This document shows, in pieces, positions 15,153-23,051 of a stretch of 23,179 bases of DNA. Under the pieces are notes generated by a model. That model was given only the letters and a program-made list of their open reading frames with translations. It had not been told where the DNA came from and searched no databases. The DNA is from Egerieimonas sp900552095 (GTDB lineage Bacteria; Bacillota; Clostridia; Lachnospirales; Lachnospiraceae): NCBI GenBank assembly GCA_902469965.1, contig CABREP010000035.1, positions 1 to 23,179 of the forward strand, read 5' to 3'. A program made the position numbers and the translations under genes. The first letter of the stretch is position 1. Every line of letters begins with the position of its first letter.

Positions 15153-15347
15153 GTGGGAAAAAAAGCAGTTAAGAAAAAGGCAGAGCGTCTGATGGAGGCC
15201 GCCGGCGAACTGGCGGGCGCTGTGAAAGATCAGGCGGAAGACCTGGGAGAGATGGCAGGCAAAAACGCCTCCCGCGCCGCGTCCAAAGCGCTTCGGAAGA
15301 TGGAATGCCTTGCCGATTCTGCCAAAAGCAGGATGAAAAAGCGATAA
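15153..15347 (+). CDS. Small basic, Ala/Lys-rich helical protein (64 residues)
   Basis: A GTG start at 15153 is preceded by GGAGG seven bases upstream, better placed than for any other start nearby; an ATG two bases earlier is in another frame and stops after 13 codons. The protein (VGKKAVKKKAERLMEAAGEL...SRMKKR) has no proline and is predicted to be almost all helix. Alanine and glycine alternate with charged residues, and both ends are clustered Lys/Arg. This recalls LEA-like or YtxH-like stress proteins or a nucleoid-binding peptide, but I do not recognise a family. It lies 72 bases after the kinase-like gene, with no clear promoter between, and is followed at once by a terminator, which supports a real transcript end. 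Confidence 0.72.
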   Translation: MGKKAVKKKAERLMEAAGELAGAVKDQAEDLGEMAGKNASRAASKALRKMECLADSAKSRMKKR

Positions 15348-15348
15348 C

Positions 15349-15395
15349 AAAAAAATGGATGCTGGTCAGGGACTCCTGGTCTGTATCCATTTTTT
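15349..15395. terminator. Bidirectional intrinsic terminator between converging operons
   Basis: AAAAAATGGAT (15350-15360) pairs perfectly with ATCCATTTTTT (15385-15395), with an inner CAGG/CCTG stem at 15367-15378. Runs of A on one side and T on the other make it work in either direction. It lies one base after the plus-strand small gene and 15 bases after the nrdB stop on the minus strand. Confidence 0.88.
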
Positions 15396-15410
15396 GAACC
15401 TCCTCTTATC

Positions 15411-16454
15411 TTACAGATCATCCACCAGCGCCGTGCTCTTTGCATAAGCTGTACTCTTTGCCTCAAAGAAATCTGTCTTTACCATATTGGCATTGGAATA
15501 CTGCCCCACCCAGCGCATACTCTCCGGCTCCGTCTCTTTTCCCGGATAGAGAATCTCAAATCCCAGGCTGCTAAGCCGTAAATTTCCCAGATACTGAATG
15601 TAGTCTGTGATCATTTCTCCTGTCAGGCCCGGAATCTGATCACCGATCACATAATGTCCCCAGGCAATTTCCTGCTCCACTCCTTCCCGCATCATTGCCC
15701 GCAACAGAGACACGTTCTCTTCTGTAAAAAGCTGCGGTTCTTCTTTCTTTAATTCCCGGATCACATTTCCGAAGAGCCAGAGATGCGTATTCTCATCCCG
15801 GTTAATATAACGGATCTCCTGAGCGGATCCCGGCATCTTTCCATTTCTGCTCAGATTATAGAAAAACATAAAACCGCTGTAAAAATAAATTCCTTCCAGG
15901 ATATAGTTGGCCATCATCACCTTCAGCAGGGTAAAAGGATCTTTCTTCTCCTGAAATTCATTATAGAGATTTCCGATAAACGTGTTTCTCCGCAGCAGAT
16001 GTTCATCCGTTTTCCACTGATAAAGAATTTCATTTCGCTCCACCGGACTGCAGATCGTATCCAGCATATAACTGTAGCTCTGGCTGTGCACACACTCCTG
16101 AAATGCCTGAATAGACAGGCAGAGGTTGATCTCATTAGCCGTCACGTACTCTCCGATACAGGGGAGATTCGCTGTCTGAATAGAATCCAGGAAAACCAGA
16201 AAACTTAAAATCTTATCATAAGCCCTGCGTTCTGCCGGAAGCAGATGGGGATAGTCTTTCACATCCTGCGCCAGATTGATCTCCTCCGGCACCCAGAAAT
16301 TATTCATTACCTGGCGGTACCAGCCGCTCACCCAGCTGTAGCGCATATTATTAAAATCGTTCAAATTTGTTGTATTTCCCCCGATAATCCGCCGGTTTCG
16401 CACCTCTGTATCTCCCTGCGGATTAAACAGCGGTTTCTTTTTCATTTCTGTCAT
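15411..16454 (-). CDS. nrdB: Class I ribonucleotide reductase, small (radical-generating) subunit
   Basis: This subunit holds the metal-tyrosyl radical cofactor used by NrdA to make deoxyribonucleotides. All ligands are present: D90 (FLDSIQTA), E120 and H123 (QECVHSQSY), E187 (LEGIYFYSGF), and E221 and H224 (DENTHLWLF). Y127, four residues after H123, matches E. coli radical tyrosine Y122. The C-terminal tail VDDL should dock onto NrdA. The metal (Fe or Mn) cannot be told from sequence. The start is the ATG at 16454 with GGAGG five bases upstream (347 residues); the frame stays open to 16484, but that part overlaps the nrdA stop. It follows nrdA by ten bases and ends in a terminator shared with the converging plus-strand genes. 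There is no N-terminal ATP-cone here. Confidence 0.96.
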   Translation of the reverse strand: MTEMKKKPLFNPQGDTEVRNRRIIGGNTTNLNDFNNMRYSWVSGWYRQVMNNFWVPEEINLAQDVKDYPHLLPAERRAYDKILSFLVFLDSIQTANLPCIGEYVTANEINLCLSIQAFQECVHSQSYSYMLDTICSPVERNEILYQWKTDEHLLRRNTFIGNLYNEFQEKKDPFTLLKVMMANYILEGIYFYSGFMFFYNLSRNGKMPGSAQEIRYINRDENTHLWLFGNVIRELKKEEPQLFTEENVSLLRAMMREGVEQEIAWGHYVIGDQIPGLTGEMITDYIQYLGNLRLSSLGFEILYPGKETEPESMRWVGQYSNANMVKTDFFEAKSTAYAKSTALVDDL

Positions 16455-16464
16455 CTTTCCTCCC

Positions 16465-18723
16465 TCACGATGCGCAGCTTTCACATTCTTCTACTTCCAG
16501 CGATTTGCTGCGAATATAATACACGGTCTTCACCCCTGACTCCCAGGCAAGCAGATAAAGATTCAGCACCTGACGCATGGTATAATCATTTGTAATATAA
16601 AGGTTCATACTCTGAGCCTGGTCAATATGCCTCTGCCGGACTCCGCAGGCCCGGACACTGAACGTCTGATCAATATTGTGGGCATTTTTATAATACCAGT
16701 ACGTATCCACAGAGAGATCCGGCGCCACCCGGGGCAGCATGCTTCCCTTCTTCTCTTCCAGGAAAAAGCGCTTCATCACCGGATCCACACCGGCAGTAGT
16801 TCCCGCCAGAATACTGGTGCTGCTGGTGGGCGCAATTGCAAGAAGATAAGCATTTCGCATCCCCTGGCGCGCAGCCTTTTCCGCCGTCTTTTCCCATTCT
16901 TTTGATGTGTATCCCCGCTTTCGGAAATATTCTCCCGTCTGCCAGTCACTTCCCTCAAAGTAAGCATAACTTCCTTTTTCTGCAGCCAGATCACTGCTGG
17001 CCTGGATTGCCAACCGGCTGATGGTCTCAAAAATCCGGTCTGCAAATGCCAGATGTTCCTCACTCTCCCAGAGGATTCCCCTTTTTGCCAGCATATGGTG
17101 ATAACCGCTGACCCCCAGACCGATGCTTCGATAACTCCGGTTTGTCAGCCTGGCATACGGCAGCGGATAAAAATTCAGATCAATCACATTATCCAGGGCC
17201 CGCACCGCCGTTTCCACGATCTCCTTCATATAATCTTCATTCTCCACCGGAAGATGCCCCAGTGACAGGCTGGCCAGATTACAGACTACAAATTCTCCCG
17301 GCCTGGTAGTCGTGACTACTACCGTCTCCCCCTCTTTCGTGCGGATTTCCTGACTGACTGTCTCAATCTCTCCCATATTCTGAGCAATCTCCGTACAGAG
17401 GTTGGAACAGTAGATCATTCCCCTGTGTCCGTTGGGGTTTGCCCGGTTTACCGTATCCCGGTTAAATGTAAACGGTGTCCCTGTTTCCACCGCTGATTTT
17501 AAGATCAGCCGCACCAGATCTTTGATGAGCACTGTTCTCTTGCGGATTCCAGGATCTTCCACACAGGAAAGGTAGCGTTTCTCCCACTCCTCTCCCCAGA
17601 AATCCTCCAGGTGATACCCTTTCGTCTGCCAGATCTCATGCGGGCACATCAGATGCCACTCCTGATCCAGATTTTCCCCGGCCATCTTCCAGAAAAGATC
17701 GGGATAGCAGACTGCCGGAAAGACATCATGGGCTTTCATCCGATCATCTCCGTTGTTGGTGCGCAGCTGCAGAAATTCCGGGAGATCCCGGTGCCAGGCA
17801 TCCAGATATACCGCCACCGCTCCCTGACGCATACCCAGCTGATCCACCGCCACTGCCGTATCATTGACCAAGCGGATCCAGCGGATCACGCCGCCGGCAG
17901 CTCCTTCAAATCCCCGAATACTGCTTCCTGTTGCCCTCACCTTTCCGAAGTACATCCCCATGCCGCCTCCGAACTTACTGACCTGGGCAAAATTATCCAC
18001 ACTTCTGTAGATTCCCTCCAGACTGTCCGGAACGGTATCGATAAAACAGCTGGACAGCTGATGATACGGTTTTCTCGCGTTGGAGAGAGTCGGTGTGGCC
18101 ATCGTCACTTCCATCCGGCTTAACATATCATAAAAACGGCGCACCCATTTCATCCGGTCTTTCTTCTCTTCCATAGCCAGATGAAGGGCAATCCCCAGAT
18201 ACATCTCCTGCGGTGTCTCCAGCGGCGCATGGCTGTGCGTCTGGATCACATACCGCTTCAGCATCAGTTCCAGACCTGCATAAGTAAAAAGATGATCCCT
18301 CTCTTCTCTTAAAAAAGTCTCTGCCTCCCGGATCTCTTCCTCTGTATAATGCTTCAGAATATAATCTCCATACAGTCCTTCTTCTGTCAGGTAGCTGAGC
18401 TTTTCATAAAGCCCCTGAATCCCTCTCTTCTTCAGTTCCTGTTCCAGTTTCTGATGAAACTGCAGGTTCAGAAGCCTGGCCGCTATATATTCCCAGCGGG
18501 GCGCCTCCTGAGTCGTCAACTCCGTGGCTGCCTTCACCATGGCTGCCAGCTTTTCTTCCTCTGTAATTCCCGGCCTTAAAAAACTGTTATATTTTTCCCA
18601 GAGCCAGAACAGACTGTATTCTTCCTGCGGAAAATCCCTCTCAATCCCCTCCAGGCACGCTTCCATTCCGGGACTTCTATTTTCTCTCAGCAGCTCCTCT
18701 TTCCCTTCCTTTATCCGATCCAT
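16465..18723 (-). CDS. nrdA: Class I ribonucleotide reductase, large (catalytic) subunit
   Basis: NrdA reduces ribonucleoside diphosphates to deoxy forms using a thiyl radical. Active-site residues are present: C226 (LSSCFID), N441, C443 and E445 (SNLCTE) and C481 (FVVCNLAS). Y735-Y736 serve radical transfer and the C-terminal redox pair C747/C750 (CESC) exchanges with thioredoxin. The 752-residue length is near E. coli NrdA (761), but the first 55 residues do not show the VxKRDG start of an ATP-cone, so overall activity control by ATP/dATP may be lost. The ATG at 18723 has AAGGA seven bases upstream. It is the first gene of nrdAB, with its own promoter and NrdR-like boxes in the preceding 107 bases. 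C443 is the residue expected to carry the thiyl radical. Confidence 0.96.
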   Translation of the reverse strand: MDRIKEGKEELLRENRSPGMEACLEGIERDFPQEEYSLFWLWEKYNSFLRPGITEEEKLAAMVKAATELTTQEAPRWEYIAARLLNLQFHQKLEQELKKRGIQGLYEKLSYLTEEGLYGDYILKHYTEEEIREAETFLREERDHLFTYAGLELMLKRYVIQTHSHAPLETPQEMYLGIALHLAMEEKKDRMKWVRRFYDMLSRMEVTMATPTLSNARKPYHQLSSCFIDTVPDSLEGIYRSVDNFAQVSKFGGGMGMYFGKVRATGSSIRGFEGAAGGVIRWIRLVNDTAVAVDQLGMRQGAVAVYLDAWHRDLPEFLQLRTNNGDDRMKAHDVFPAVCYPDLFWKMAGENLDQEWHLMCPHEIWQTKGYHLEDFWGEEWEKRYLSCVEDPGIRKRTVLIKDLVRLILKSAVETGTPFTFNRDTVNRANPNGHRGMIYCSNLCTEIAQNMGEIETVSQEIRTKEGETVVVTTTRPGEFVVCNLASLSLGHLPVENEDYMKEIVETAVRALDNVIDLNFYPLPYARLTNRSYRSIGLGVSGYHHMLAKRGILWESEEHLAFADRIFETISRLAIQASSDLAAEKGSYAYFEGSDWQTGEYFRKRGYTSKEWEKTAEKAARQGMRNAYLLAIAPTSSTSILAGTTAGVDPVMKRFFLEEKKGSMLPRVAPDLSVDTYWYYKNAHNIDQTFSVRACGVRQRHIDQAQSMNLYITNDYTMRQVLNLYLLAWESGVKTVYYIRSKSLEVEECESCAS

Positions 18724-18769
18724 CTATCTTTCCTTTCTCCTGTCTCTCGCTTCTTCCGCGCCTCCTATA

Positions 18770-18816
18770 CCACTAGATATGCGCATTTTTCCTGTCCATT
18801 ATACATGATATTGTTG
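18770..18816. promoter_or_regulatory. Tandem NrdR-box-like sites at the nrdAB promoter
   Basis: Two 16-base sites, CCACTAGATATGCGCA (18770-18785) and ATACATGATATTGTTG (18801-18816), match the NrdR consensus ACACwATATATwGTGT at 9 and 11 of 16 positions by my count. They are separated by exactly 15 bases, the spacing typical of paired NrdR boxes. One overlaps the -10 box, the other lies just after the predicted start. Each match alone is modest; pairing, spacing and gene context carry the call. Confidence 0.65.
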
Positions 18817-18826
18817 CGCGGCACAA
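18798..18826 (-). promoter_or_regulatory. Promoter of nrdAB
   Basis: On the minus strand a perfect TATAAT (18803-18798) lies 17 bases after TTGTGC (18826-18821), which matches the -35 consensus only in TTG. The promoter sits directly behind the stop of the upstream gene, with no terminator between, so some read-through into nrdAB is possible. Confidence 0.72.
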
Positions 18827-18829
18827 GAG

Positions 18830-20530
18830 CTATCCGGGAATTATACCAATCCGATAACTTTCCTCCACCGTCATCCGGCCATCCGTATCCCCTTCCGACA
18901 CCCGGATCCGGCAAAAGCAATACTCTGTTAATTCTTCTGAAATGCCGTCGTAGATCAAAAACTCTCTTCCCTCTCCTGTCAGATCCAGAGACATCCTGCC
19001 GTCGAATTCCCGCTGCACCGCTTCCGGATATCTTGTCTTCAGCTGCTGTTCATACAGGTCCATCATTCCCTGCACAGGACTTCTTCTGGATGTATACATA
19101 TAAGTCGTATCGTAATCTCCCTCCTGGAAAAAATGATACTGCAGATCTTCTGAAAAATCCTTCTTCTCTCCTGCTTCCCCGGAAAGACCATATCCACCGT
19201 CCCCATTTGCATGGAAAAGCAGGGCACAGTATCCTCCTTCTGTCCTCTGCATCATGCGGATCTTGTAAGTCATCTGCACCGTCTCGCCTGTCGGGCCGGC
19301 TCCCTGATTGCCCGGAGAAACATAACGTTCGCTGGTCTCCACCTGATAAAGACCGTCCGCCTCGTCCCCTTTCAGTCTCTGGATCGAACAGATCTGAGTC
19401 CTGCAGTCCACCCCATTGATCCGGTACGCTTCCTGAGCCTCCTTCAGAATATTCCTTATATTCCAGTATACATCCTCATCCCTGCTTCTGCTTTCGTAGA
19501 TGGGGCGTCCCGCTTCGCTTTTTGCTTCTTCCAGCGTCTTCCCTCCGGAAGCCGCTGCCCGCAGAATCTCTATGTCCGTCCGTTCCATCTCTTCCCGGGA
19601 CTCTTTTGGATCTTCCTCTGCCTGAGGAGCTGTCTCTTTGTATGCCTCCCTCTCATCTTTGGCTTCCAGGATCAGCGGTTCTGTTTTCTTTACAGAAACA
19701 GGGCAGAATGTCAGCGTTCCTCCCGCGGCAATCCGGTCATCATAATTGATCCGGCAGTCCTGATTCATGACAAGATTCCACTTTGGAATTCCATTCCTGC
19801 AAAGGGTCAGGGCAATAGTTCCCGAACGGAGACAGTCGCTCTCCTCATACGTCTCCGTCTCTCCTTCCGCCGTCACTGTCACGCGCCCGCTCTCCACCGT
19901 TACTGTCGTCCCGGAAGAATCTTTCCACACTCCGTTTACCGCTGCAAGCGGATCCAGATAACTGATCCCATCTCCCCGGTCGCCAAAGGTCTCCACATAC
20001 TGACAGACCTTCCCCTCCCCATTTTCACAGGTAACCGCACAGATATCCTCTTCCAGCCACTGCACTTTTATCTCTCCTTTTCCCTTCTCTTCCAGCTGCC
20101 GGCGCTCCCGGTACAGGATTCCATGGGAAATACGTCCAACGGAGAAACTCCCATCCTCTTTCTCTGTCCGAATCGCCAGCTTATAATCCCCTTCCGGTGA
20201 GTGCTCTACCTGAACAGAAAGATCTTTCGCTCCGCTTACAGCAAATCCAATCCCAAAAGTGAGAACAAAGATCCCCGCCGCCAGTGAAAGCCGGATCTTC
20301 CATCCGGCTTTCAGCCAGACCAGCCAGGCCAGACCGAAGCCCCCGAAAAGGAAAGCAAAACACAGCGGCTCTATCCATGGATAAAGCCACTCTGCCCCTC
20401 CGGGAACTGCCTTCCAGCGATAGAAAAGTTCCAGCGCCCCACATCCGGATCCGATGAGAAATCCCGCTGCCGAAATCAGGATCCGAAAGCTTCTGCCCTC
20501 TGTCACTCTCTGCTCAAATTCTGCCCTCAT
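18830..20530 (-). CDS. Membrane protein of unknown function with large extracytoplasmic region
   Basis: I do not recognise this 566-residue protein. Three hydrophobic segments lie at about 15-37, 52-73 and 78-100. The rest is polar and probably outside the cell. The outer part has a lysine/glutamate-rich middle stretch (about 290-330, LEAKDEREAYKETAPQAEED) that looks like a linker between two domains. The first domain (about 100-290) contains a beta-rich stretch (VWKDSSGTTVTVESGRVTVT) like lipocalin-type or sensor folds. The second ends in SYRIGIIPG. There are several cysteines (for example CRTQIC) that could form disulfides. The ATG at 20530 begins three bases after the stop of the oxidoreductase gene, so the two are translationally coupled. 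No clear promoter of its own was seen. Confidence 0.8.
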   Translation of the reverse strand: MRAEFEQRVTEGRSFRILISAAGFLIGSGCGALELFYRWKAVPGGAEWLYPWIEPLCFAFLFGGFGLAWLVWLKAGWKIRLSLAAGIFVLTFGIGFAVSGAKDLSVQVEHSPEGDYKLAIRTEKEDGSFSVGRISHGILYRERRQLEEKGKGEIKVQWLEEDICAVTCENGEGKVCQYVETFGDRGDGISYLDPLAAVNGVWKDSSGTTVTVESGRVTVTAEGETETYEESDCLRSGTIALTLCRNGIPKWNLVMNQDCRINYDDRIAAGGTLTFCPVSVKKTEPLILEAKDEREAYKETAPQAEEDPKESREEMERTDIEILRAAASGGKTLEEAKSEAGRPIYESRSRDEDVYWNIRNILKEAQEAYRINGVDCRTQICSIQRLKGDEADGLYQVETSERYVSPGNQGAGPTGETVQMTYKIRMMQRTEGGYCALLFHANGDGGYGLSGEAGEKKDFSEDLQYHFFQEGDYDTTYMYTSRRSPVQGMMDLYEQQLKTRYPEAVQREFDGRMSLDLTGEGREFLIYDGISEELTEYCFCRIRVSEGDTDGRMTVEESYRIGIIPG

Positions 20531-20533
20531 TTT

Positions 20534-21529
20534 CTATTCCTGCCCCCTTACGTCAGCCGGGAAGGTGATCCCCATCTCCCTTCGCGCCCGATCCATAACC
20601 TGCAGTTCCATCCGGGTAGCCTCCATGTGATGCCGTGCTTCCCTAAGATCCTGATTCCGGATCATCCTGCACCAGGCTTCCGCCTCATAAACCATATTGT
20701 TCTCTTCTTTTTCAATCCGGATTTCCTCCGCTTCTGCTTTTCTCGGCTCAAAAATAAGATTTCGTGTGTCCTGAATCCGATCGATACGGAGATTTCCCGC
20801 CTCTCCCTGGATAATGCTGTCCATCCGGCAGCCGGTAATCTTTGAATAAATCACCTCCGCCACCATCTCCCCGTAATTCAGAAGAATACTTCCTTCCCCA
20901 TCCACTCCATTTTCCAGAAACACCGCTTCCCCGGAAATCTTCTCCGGCAGTCCAAACAGGCGCACCAAAGGATGAATACAGTATACGCCAATGTCCATCA
21001 GTGCACCGTTAGAAAGTTCCGGTCGAAAAGCATTCTCCACAATCCCGGCCTTAAATCTGTCGTAGCGGGAGGAATACTGACAAAACTGAAACGTTGCCCG
21101 GCGGATTTTTCCGAGCTTCGGCAGATACTCCCGGATCGCTGCAAATCCCGGATCATAGACAGACCGCATCCCCTCAAGAAGAATCCGTCCTCTCTCCTCT
21201 GCCGCATTCATCAAAGTATCCCATTCCCGGCTGTTGCTGACCGCCGGTTTTTCGCAGAGCACATGTTTCCCGTGTTCCAGCATCAGAAGCGCCTGATCCC
21301 GGTGAAAACAATTGGGACTGGCAATATAAACGCCGTCGATCTCCGGATCTTCCGCCATCTCCTTCAGATCAGTATACACCTTTTTCACTCCATACTTATC
21401 AGCAAAAGCCCGGCCGGTCTCCTGCCTTCTGGAGTACACCGCCTCATAAACCAGATCTTTACACACGGATGCACCGTTTACAAACAGATCTGTAATATAG
21501 TTTGTTCCTATTGTGCCATATCGTACCAT
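20534..21529 (-). CDS. Gfo/Idh/MocA-family NAD(P)-dependent oxidoreductase
   Basis: This is a cytoplasmic dehydrogenase of the glucose-fructose oxidoreductase/inositol dehydrogenase family, acting on an unknown sugar or polyol. The Rossmann start is VRYGTIGTNYITDLFVNGA (2-20), a variant seen in one branch of the family. The catalytic-lysine motif EKP is at 93-95 (HVLCEKPAVSN), and a C-terminal-domain signature has D179 and H186 (GALMDIGVYCIHPL). The start is the ATG at 21529 with AAAGGAG six bases upstream (331 residues); the frame stays open 17 codons further, but that part overlaps the previous gene and would add a non-family N-terminus. It is coupled to the following membrane protein by a three-base gap. 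It lies at the sharp edge between GC-typical and AT-rich sequence. Confidence 0.92.
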   Translation of the reverse strand: MVRYGTIGTNYITDLFVNGASVCKDLVYEAVYSRRQETGRAFADKYGVKKVYTDLKEMAEDPEIDGVYIASPNCFHRDQALLMLEHGKHVLCEKPAVSNSREWDTLMNAAEERGRILLEGMRSVYDPGFAAIREYLPKLGKIRRATFQFCQYSSRYDRFKAGIVENAFRPELSNGALMDIGVYCIHPLVRLFGLPEKISGEAVFLENGVDGEGSILLNYGEMVAEVIYSKITGCRMDSIIQGEAGNLRIDRIQDTRNLIFEPRKAEAEEIRIEKEENNMVYEAEAWCRMIRNQDLREARHHMEATRMELQVMDRARREMGITFPADVRGQE

Positions 21530-21551
21530 AGCGCTCTCCTTTCCTCTTTGC

Positions 21552-22334
21552 CTAAAGGGTTCTATGCGAAACGATGCCAAAACATTTTCTCATCAATCTG
21601 CATCCATGTGCATACAAAGACAGCTTTTTCTTTTTTCCAATATCCATATACCAGCCTTCTTGTCTTTGCTTATCCACAGCAACTAAGATTACTGTTTCTT
21701 GTGTATGAGGCTCAAATACCTCCTCAGAAGCAATCCTATTTATTCCATGATTCTTAACAAAAACTTTTGTTTTTTCTGATATTTCATCCATATATGCAAA
21801 AATAATCCAGCAAGAATTGCCTGCTTTTTTCATATCTGTATGAGCAAGCTGCCATTTGAGTAATTTTTTTATATCATTTTCTTCTGAAATACTGACATAA
21901 TAAGAAATAAAATCCTTGAATGGTGAAAACTTCTTTCTAAAAAGCAAACCATCCGCCCGTGATTCAAATTTATACTCCAGAAATTTTTGTTTCATTCTAT
22001 TTGCATCCGACAATGCAATTTTACATAGTTCTTGATTTTCATATATCTTATATATCTTTGCACTTTCATAATACAGCACGTAGGCAGCATTTTTATAGAT
22101 TAGTACAAATGCAAGTATTGTAGTTACTATACATCCAACAAGTGCTGCCAATCCCACTCCTTGTTTTCCTTTACTCAAAAATATAAAACAAGACATCAGC
22201 AAGGCAATCGCTATCAATGCTGACACTATTCCAAATATAAAACCGTTTTTTCCTTTTCTGATTGTTTCATCATCCCATTCATAATCTGCAACAGATGAAG
22301 TTTCTTTCTTATTTTTTATCAATTTATCTCCCAC
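21552..22334 (-). CDS. Two-TM protein of unknown function (AT-rich block)
   Basis: I recognise no family. A GTG start at 22334 (VGDKLIKNKK) has GAGG seven bases upstream. Two hydrophobic segments (about 32-54 and 61-80) sit near the N-terminus. They are followed by about 180 mostly soluble residues, rich in Lys and aromatic residues, predicted to be cytoplasmic if both ends are inside (for example SAKIYKIYENQELCKIALSD). The gene is clearly AT-rich compared with those to its left, suggesting a different origin. The last 17 residues (GCRLMRKCFGIVSHRTL) look less like the rest and end 22 bases before the oxidoreductase start, so the 3' end may be a recombination junction. It lies 49 bases after the next gene and is probably in the same transcript. 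Confidence 0.75.
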   Translation of the reverse strand: MGDKLIKNKKETSSVADYEWDDETIRKGKNGFIFGIVSALIAIALLMSCFIFLSKGKQGVGLAALVGCIVTTILAFVLIYKNAAYVLYYESAKIYKIYENQELCKIALSDANRMKQKFLEYKFESRADGLLFRKKFSPFKDFISYYVSISEENDIKKLLKWQLAHTDMKKAGNSCWIIFAYMDEISEKTKVFVKNHGINRIASEEVFEPHTQETVILVAVDKQRQEGWYMDIGKKKKLSLYAHGCRLMRKCFGIVSHRTL

Positions 22335-22383
22335 GACAGAACCTCACTTTCACAGAATCAGTAAAAAATCAAAGATACAATCT

Positions 22384-22893
22384 CTAAGCCGGCTCATCTT
22401 TATCTACTACTGCCCACTCATTATTAATTTTTTCTATATAAAGTAAAACCGGACCATCTCCTGTATGATTGATTATTTCTCCCTCTCTGTCATAACGAGT
22501 CACCGTATAAGATAACCATACATGTCCTGTGTCTTTTGTTATTTTAGTAGTAAGATGAGTTACTTTGCTTTTTTGTGATACTGGTTTCTCACTTCCCTGA
22601 TTAAACCAGTAAAAATGCTTTAATTCTCCTACTTCTTTGGCATCTTCTGAATTTCCCATATATGACAAAACGATTTCTGTTTGTTTTGCTATTTGTTTTC
22701 CTATTACTTCCTCTTCGCTTGTACTTTTGTGATCAATTTCTGAGTATAATTTTTCTCCATAAAATTCTTCTGCCCATTCATATTTTTCATACACTGAATT
22801 CTTCGACTTTGCTTTAATAACTATAAACAATACACTTACTATGGTAATGCAGCCTGCAACCCCAAAATAAACCCATCTATATTTTCTTTTCAT
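22384..22893 (-). CDS. Single-TM anchored protein, possible NTF2-like domain (AT-rich block)
   Basis: The ATG at 22893 has a strong AAAGGAGAGG site. The N-terminus MKRKYRW is followed by one hydrophobic segment (about 8-26, VYFGVAGCITIVSVLFIVI), then basic residues and an exported domain of about 135 residues. The C-terminal pattern HVWLSYTVTRYDREGEIINH, then LYIEKINNEWAVVDKDEPA, resembles small NTF2-like accessory domains of Firmicutes membrane proteins; this is a guess from pattern, not a recognised family. One sampled 60-base line of the gene has 16 G/C (27 percent), far below the chromosome-like genes to the left. It overlaps the end of the small ORF upstream by 17 bases. Confidence 0.75.
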   Translation of the reverse strand: MKRKYRWVYFGVAGCITIVSVLFIVIKAKSKNSVYEKYEWAEEFYGEKLYSEIDHKSTSEEEVIGKQIAKQTEIVLSYMGNSEDAKEVGELKHFYWFNQGSEKPVSQKSKVTHLTTKITKDTGHVWLSYTVTRYDREGEIINHTGDGPVLLYIEKINNEWAVVDKDEPA

Positions 22894-22981
22894 CTACGCC
22901 TCTCCTTTTATTTAATATCACCGCACTACGCATCATCGCAGCGAATTCCTCCTGCCGTTCTTGATAAGGAAAAATATTCAT
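22877..22981 (-). CDS. Candidate small ORF, 34 residues, leading the AT-rich operon
   Basis: The ATG at 22981 has an ideal AAAGGAGG (22996-22989) seven bases upstream and lies about 35 bases downstream of a near-consensus promoter. This is better expression signalling than most genes here have. The product begins MNIFPYQERQEEFAAMMRSA, continues VILNKRRGVDEKKI and stops at a TAG at 22877, inside the next gene, with a 17-base overlap that suggests translational coupling. It is soluble and mostly helical by composition, with a charged end. It could be a true small protein, a leader peptide, or the remnant of a longer gene. No family is recognised. Confidence 0.55.
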   Translation of the reverse strand: MNIFPYQERQEEFAAMMRSAVILNKRRGVDEKKI

Positions 22982-23022
22982 GACAAAACCTCCTTTCGCA
23001 TATAGGCAATAGTATTACCTTT

Positions 23023-23051
23023 ATTATACTGGTTTCATATAATCAACTCAA
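23023..23051 (-). promoter_or_regulatory. Promoter of the AT-rich operon
   Basis: On the minus strand TTGAGT (23051-23046) and a perfect TATAAT (23028-23023) are 17 bases apart. The predicted start is near 23016, about 35 bases before the small-ORF ATG. Confidence 0.75.

Noticed and set aside
14427..15350. Minus-strand open frame of 307 codons opposite the kinase-like gene
   Set aside because: It covers the plus-strand promoter and both plus-strand genes, has no start signal, and the plus frames have good ribosome-binding sites and family motifs.
16455..16484. Ten-codon extension of nrdB and, likewise, the 17-codon extension of the oxidoreductase (21530-21580)
   Set aside because: Both overlap the preceding gene, while the internal ATGs at 16454 and 21529 have strong ribosome-binding sites at good spacing.
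19211..20200. Plus-strand open frame of 329 codons opposite the three-TM protein
   Set aside because: Although the sense gene is of unknown function, it has TM segments, a coupled start and full length, whereas the antisense product has none of these.
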